From: Olsenella profusa DSM 13989
GTDB taxonomy: Bacteria > Actinomycetota > Coriobacteriia > Coriobacteriales > Atopobiaceae
DNA: 64,000 bases
Assembly (NCBI RefSeq): GCF_030811115.1
Contig: NZ_JAUSQK010000001.1
Span: 1,736,001-1,800,000 of the forward strand
Direction: 5' to 3'
The notes under the pieces are model-generated. The model worked only from the letters and a program-made list of their open reading frames with translations, searched no databases and was not told the origin of the DNA. Positions 61,336 through 64,000 of this stretch are shown here, one piece after another; position 1 is the first letter of the stretch, and the number at the start of each line of letters is the position of its first letter. The position numbers and the translations under genes were made by a program.

Positions 61336-61448
61336 CGCTGAGACTCCCTTTTCTGCTCAGAGAGTCTTTTATATTCATTAAAGCGAGCAATCGCACTCTG
61401 TGCCCCGTCCAATGCGCCCTTATATTCCTTCGTCTCTGCCAGGCAGAG

Positions 61449-62549
61449 TCACGTTCTAGATGACATCGCTTCTGCATGGGCGTGCAAGATGCGAAGCGCT
61501 TCCTCAACATATCGGAGTGTGTTTCCTCCCTCGACAAGGTCTTCCAGGGTTTCGTTCCTCCTTGCCTTGGCGAAGGCATGTAAGGGGGCAGTATCGCTCG
61601 GGTCACTCTCCACTGCATCCAGGTCATTCACTGCGACAGCGTAGGCGGCGAAAGCGCGCGTCGCACCGTCCAGGTCCTTCCGCGACAGACTTATGCATGC
61701 AACCGAGAAGAAAATCCCTAGTACGATAAGAGGGTCGATGACGCTTCTCCCGAAGTGATCATAGAGCTGTGTGACGAGCAGTGCGCAATCGGATATCGCT
61801 GCATCGTCTTCGCTCGGGACGAGCCGGAGCATGAAAGGCACGCTTGCGAGGATAAGCTCCACGCCATCCGCAAGCATAAGCTGGAATAGGTGGCGTGCCG
61901 ATTCGAAATCGCCGCTTATGTAGTAGGCCTCGGCGAGCAGAGGGGTGGAAGACGAGTCCGTTTCTGCGTTCGGGCCCAATAGAGCGACGATTTCGTCAAG
62001 ACCTTCCTCGCCATCTCCAAGCGACAGGAGCAAGAACACCACATGCAACTTTCTCGCCTTTCTTACAAGGGCCTCAATCGGACAATCTCGCTCAACTCGT
62101 TCGCAATACTCTACGCCCCTGCCTGTGAACCTCATCGCGTCCTTATGTTTGATCACTCCTGCTGCCCCATTGTTCACTGCAAGCAACAAAGCAGCAGCGG
62201 TGAGCAGCAGAGACCAGCTCGAGTAGTGGAGCCTGACGATGACGTCCAGGTGTTCGTATGCCTCTGCTGAATCAGCCTTGAATTCCTCAAGGAGTTTGTC
62301 GCGTATCTCCTGGACTGTTTTCTCTGGCAGCACTGCTTCGTAGCCCAGCAATTCCTCGATGCTGATGGAGAAAAGCGCGGACAGCTTTGGCAGCAACGTG
62401 ATATCGGGAAGACTGATGCCGAGTTCCCACTTGGAAACGGCGGCCTTCGACACCCCGACAAAGTTCGCGACATCCCCTTGGGTCATGCTGCGTCTTTTTC
62501 TCTCCCGAGCAATAACCGCCCCGATGTTGATGGAATCGAAAGCAGACAT
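61449..62549 (-). CDS. XRE-family regulator with helical C-terminal domain
   Basis: 366 residues. HTH: IGAVIARERKRRSMTQGDVANFVGVSKAAVSKWELGISLPDITLLPKLSALFSISIEELLGYE. The remaining 300 residues are helical, with TPR-like alternation (PLLAEAYYISGDFESARHLFQLML). This Rgg/PlcR-like architecture often senses peptides and regulates RiPP or export operons. It lies directly upstream of the collapsed maturase and the ABC exporter, in the same direction, with a 113-bp gap. Start ATG at 62549. Confidence 0.9.
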   Translation of the reverse strand: MSAFDSINIGAVIARERKRRSMTQGDVANFVGVSKAAVSKWELGISLPDITLLPKLSALFSISIEELLGYEAVLPEKTVQEIRDKLLEEFKADSAEAYEHLDVIVRLHYSSWSLLLTAAALLLAVNNGAAGVIKHKDAMRFTGRGVEYCERVERDCPIEALVRKARKLHVVFLLLSLGDGEEGLDEIVALLGPNAETDSSSTPLLAEAYYISGDFESARHLFQLMLADGVELILASVPFMLRLVPSEDDAAISDCALLVTQLYDHFGRSVIDPLIVLGIFFSVACISLSRKDLDGATRAFAAYAVAVNDLDAVESDPSDTAPLHAFAKARRNETLEDLVEGGNTLRYVEEALRILHAHAEAMSSRT

Positions 62550-62947
62550 ATGCTCCCTCCGGTTTCTATCAGGTGTGGCGAGCGGAGCCTTCGCTGTGAT
62601 TCGACCGTGGGTCCACTCAGAAGGGCTGTGAACTCATTAAGAAATTATGAATCGCCAAGGAGTCAAAGACGATGGAAGCTGTGTCGAATGTCATCCAGAA
62701 AAATCAACCGCGGGGAAGGGATGAAGCTCGGCCTCATCTATGCCACATCGTCAGTGCTCAAGGATCTCACTGTCAACCATTGCGATGAGGCACACGATGC
62801 CTGTGCGCCGCACTTGCCCACGGATATGAAGACGAGCGAACAAGGCCAGTAACTCACATGTAGAGCCCAAAGGGCGGTTGGAGCAATCCTCGGTTTCACC
62901 TGAGGTGTGATAGCTGGTTTACTAGGTGGACCAGCTCGCATGACCAC
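62550..62947. other. Intergenic region with possible short remnant
   Basis: 398 bases. A short + strand frame beginning at ATG 62721, after GGGGAAGGG, reads MKLGLIYATSSVLKDLT, vaguely like the start of aspartate/glutamate racemase-family proteins, then ends at 62852. Too short to call. No terminator seen. Confidence 0.3.
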
Positions 62948-63598
62948 CTAAATGGCCCTGGGCTTGCGCATCACGGCATGAAGATGCCAGAGCCTGTCGT
63001 TTCGGAAGACTTCAAGGGTGAGCCTGGACTCCTGGCACATCCGCTCGATTTCCTTTCTGGAATAGATGCGCACGTCGCCCTTGTGGAGGAGGTTTGCCAG
63101 CGGCAGCTCAACGTTATTGATGAACCAGACCATAAGGGCGTTGCCGGTGCTGTCGTTGAGCACAAGCTTGCCTCCGGGCCTCAGAATGTGAGACGCGCTG
63201 TCAAAAAAGTCCTGGGGATTGGGGTAGTGGTGGAAGCTCATGGAGCAGATTGCGACGTCAAACGATGAGTCCTCGAAGGGGATGTCCTCGCAGTCGCCTA
63301 CCACGAACCTGACGTTGGCGAGCGCCTTTGCCCGGGCGACCTCGATCATCTTGGGCGTGAGGCCGAGGCCGGTGTAGCGGCGATCCGGCCATCTCTTGTG
63401 CAGGAGCGAGATCATGGGACCCGTCCCGCACCCGCAGTCGAGAAGGTCCTCGAAGGGTTCCCGCTCAAGCTCTTTCAGGATGCTGGGGTACTCGGCACGG
63501 CACGGCTCGTAGATGCCGGCATCGTCCGTCTCGTCCGTCTCGGCCGCCTTCGTGAACTCCTCTATGGAGAGGCGCTTGTACTGCTCTGCCGTCCTCAT
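62948..63598 (-). CDS. SAM-dependent methyltransferase (class I)
   Basis: 216 residues. Motif I is LLDCGCGTGPMISLLHKRW; then TGLGLTPKMIEVARAKA, VGDCEDIPFEDSSFDVAICSMSFHHYPNPQDFF and ASHILRPGGKLVLND. This is the UbiE/COQ5-like small-molecule methyltransferase pattern. The C-terminal region has IYSRKEIERMCQESRLTLEVF. The ATG at 63598 begins MRTAEQYKRLSIEEFTK. The acceptor is unknown; it has no close partner gene. Confidence 0.88.
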   Translation of the reverse strand: MRTAEQYKRLSIEEFTKAAETDETDDAGIYEPCRAEYPSILKELEREPFEDLLDCGCGTGPMISLLHKRWPDRRYTGLGLTPKMIEVARAKALANVRFVVGDCEDIPFEDSSFDVAICSMSFHHYPNPQDFFDSASHILRPGGKLVLNDSTGNALMVWFINNVELPLANLLHKGDVRIYSRKEIERMCQESRLTLEVFRNDRLWHLHAVMRKPRAI

Positions 63599-63804
63599 GC
63601 GACACACTCCCATCAAAGTAAGCCTAAACTTGTCTTTATAGGGAAACTATAGACTGATATGCGTGACCTTCTGGAGCCACGTGCCATCCCACTGGCAATG
63701 TACGGCAGAGACACAGAGCCAACAGGTCTTTTGTGCGGGCAAACGAAGCGTCGATTGACCGTTGCGGACTTCTGGGGCATGTTTGTCCCTGAAAGGAGGC
63801 GCAC

Positions 63805-64000
63805 ATGGATGCACACCGGTTTGGCAACTTCATGGCGCGACGGCGCAAGCAGCAGGGGACGACCCAGGCCTTACTTGCAGACAGGATTTGCGTGACCGAC
63901 AAGGCGGTCAGCCGCTGAGAGCAGGGCGTGGGTTTTCCTGATATCGGGACCATCGAACCGCTGGCGGATGCCTTGGACGTGTCCGTCATCGAGCTGATGA
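63805..64000 (+). pseudogene. XRE-family regulator with in-frame TGA, partial (window edge)
   Basis: ATG at 63805 follows GAAAGGAGG. The HTH reads FGNFMARRRKQQGTTQALLADRICVTDKAVSR, then TGA at 63916-63918, then EQGVGFPDIGTIEPLADALDVSVIELM to the edge. Family members have a Trp exactly here (SRWE), so TGG has become TGA. The reading frame is otherwise perfect. The 3' part lies outside the window. Confidence 0.8.

Noticed and set aside
62721-62852. Short ORF starting MKLGLIYATSSV as an aspartate/glutamate racemase remnant
   Set aside because: Only the first dozen residues are suggestive and no catalytic Cys region follows; too little to call.
35487-64000. In-frame stops at 36009 (TAG) and 63916 (TGA), together with 3001 (TAA), as evidence for stop-codon recoding
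   Set aside because: All three stop codons are involved, and TGA/TAA/TAG end many intact genes here, including ATGA overlaps. No selenocysteine-type element was seen. Mutations or errors are simpler.

Overview
The window is high-GC bacterial DNA. Its gene content points to a Coriobacteriia anaerobe, most like an Olsenella/Atopobiaceae gut or oral species: ECF transporters, MutEFG-type lantibiotic-immunity ABC genes, DUF4143 ATPases, Fic proteins, a KamA-like radical SAM protein and YxeA. The lineage is inferred from gene content only. No rRNA, tRNA or CRISPR array was recognised.

Left part (1-17.6 kb). A truncated DinB-like gene and an ABC-F ATPase are followed by a frameshifted TfoX gene and a nonsense-interrupted acetyltransferase. 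Next is a leftward TetR-controlled operon (10.8 to 3.6 kb) encoding an ECF-type importer (S, T and double-ATPase subunits) plus two ABC half-exporters, with a 20-bp palindrome in its leader. At 13.0-17.6 kb a lantibiotic-immunity-like ABC operon (ATPase plus two permeases) is divergent from its probable two-component regulator.

Middle (17.6-34.7 kb). This is accessory DNA: two paralogous DUF4143/AAA ATPases with palindromic upstream regions, an aldo/keto reductase, two broken copies of an IS1634-like element, two consecutive Fic proteins each behind a private palindrome, small oxidoreductases and hydrolases, a HicA/HicB pair, and a PrsW-like membrane protease.

Right part (34.7-64 kb). An ABC/GntR/DUF1648 operon has an amber codon inside its permease. 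It is followed by an ankyrin protein, a lipoprotein with YD-like repeats, TetR/hydrolase and MFS/TetR drug-response pairs, a cytoplasmic alpha-amylase, two nitroreductases, a PadR-controlled three-domain flavoprotein, phosphoglycerate mutase and a KamA-family radical SAM protein. The last 8 kb hold a 2,717-bp IS21-family element flanked by an exact 511-bp duplication of an ABC exporter 3' end. Upstream of that exporter are a collapsed radical-SAM peptide-maturase gene and an XRE regulator, apparently the remains of a RiPP locus.

Two themes recur. First, many genes are decaying: frameshifts, single nonsense codons, and fossil ends of a histidine kinase, ABC-F, MerR, GH32, aldo/keto reductase and glutamine-amidotransferase-like genes. 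Second, many regulatory or toxin-like genes lie immediately behind near-perfect palindromes that look like private operators.
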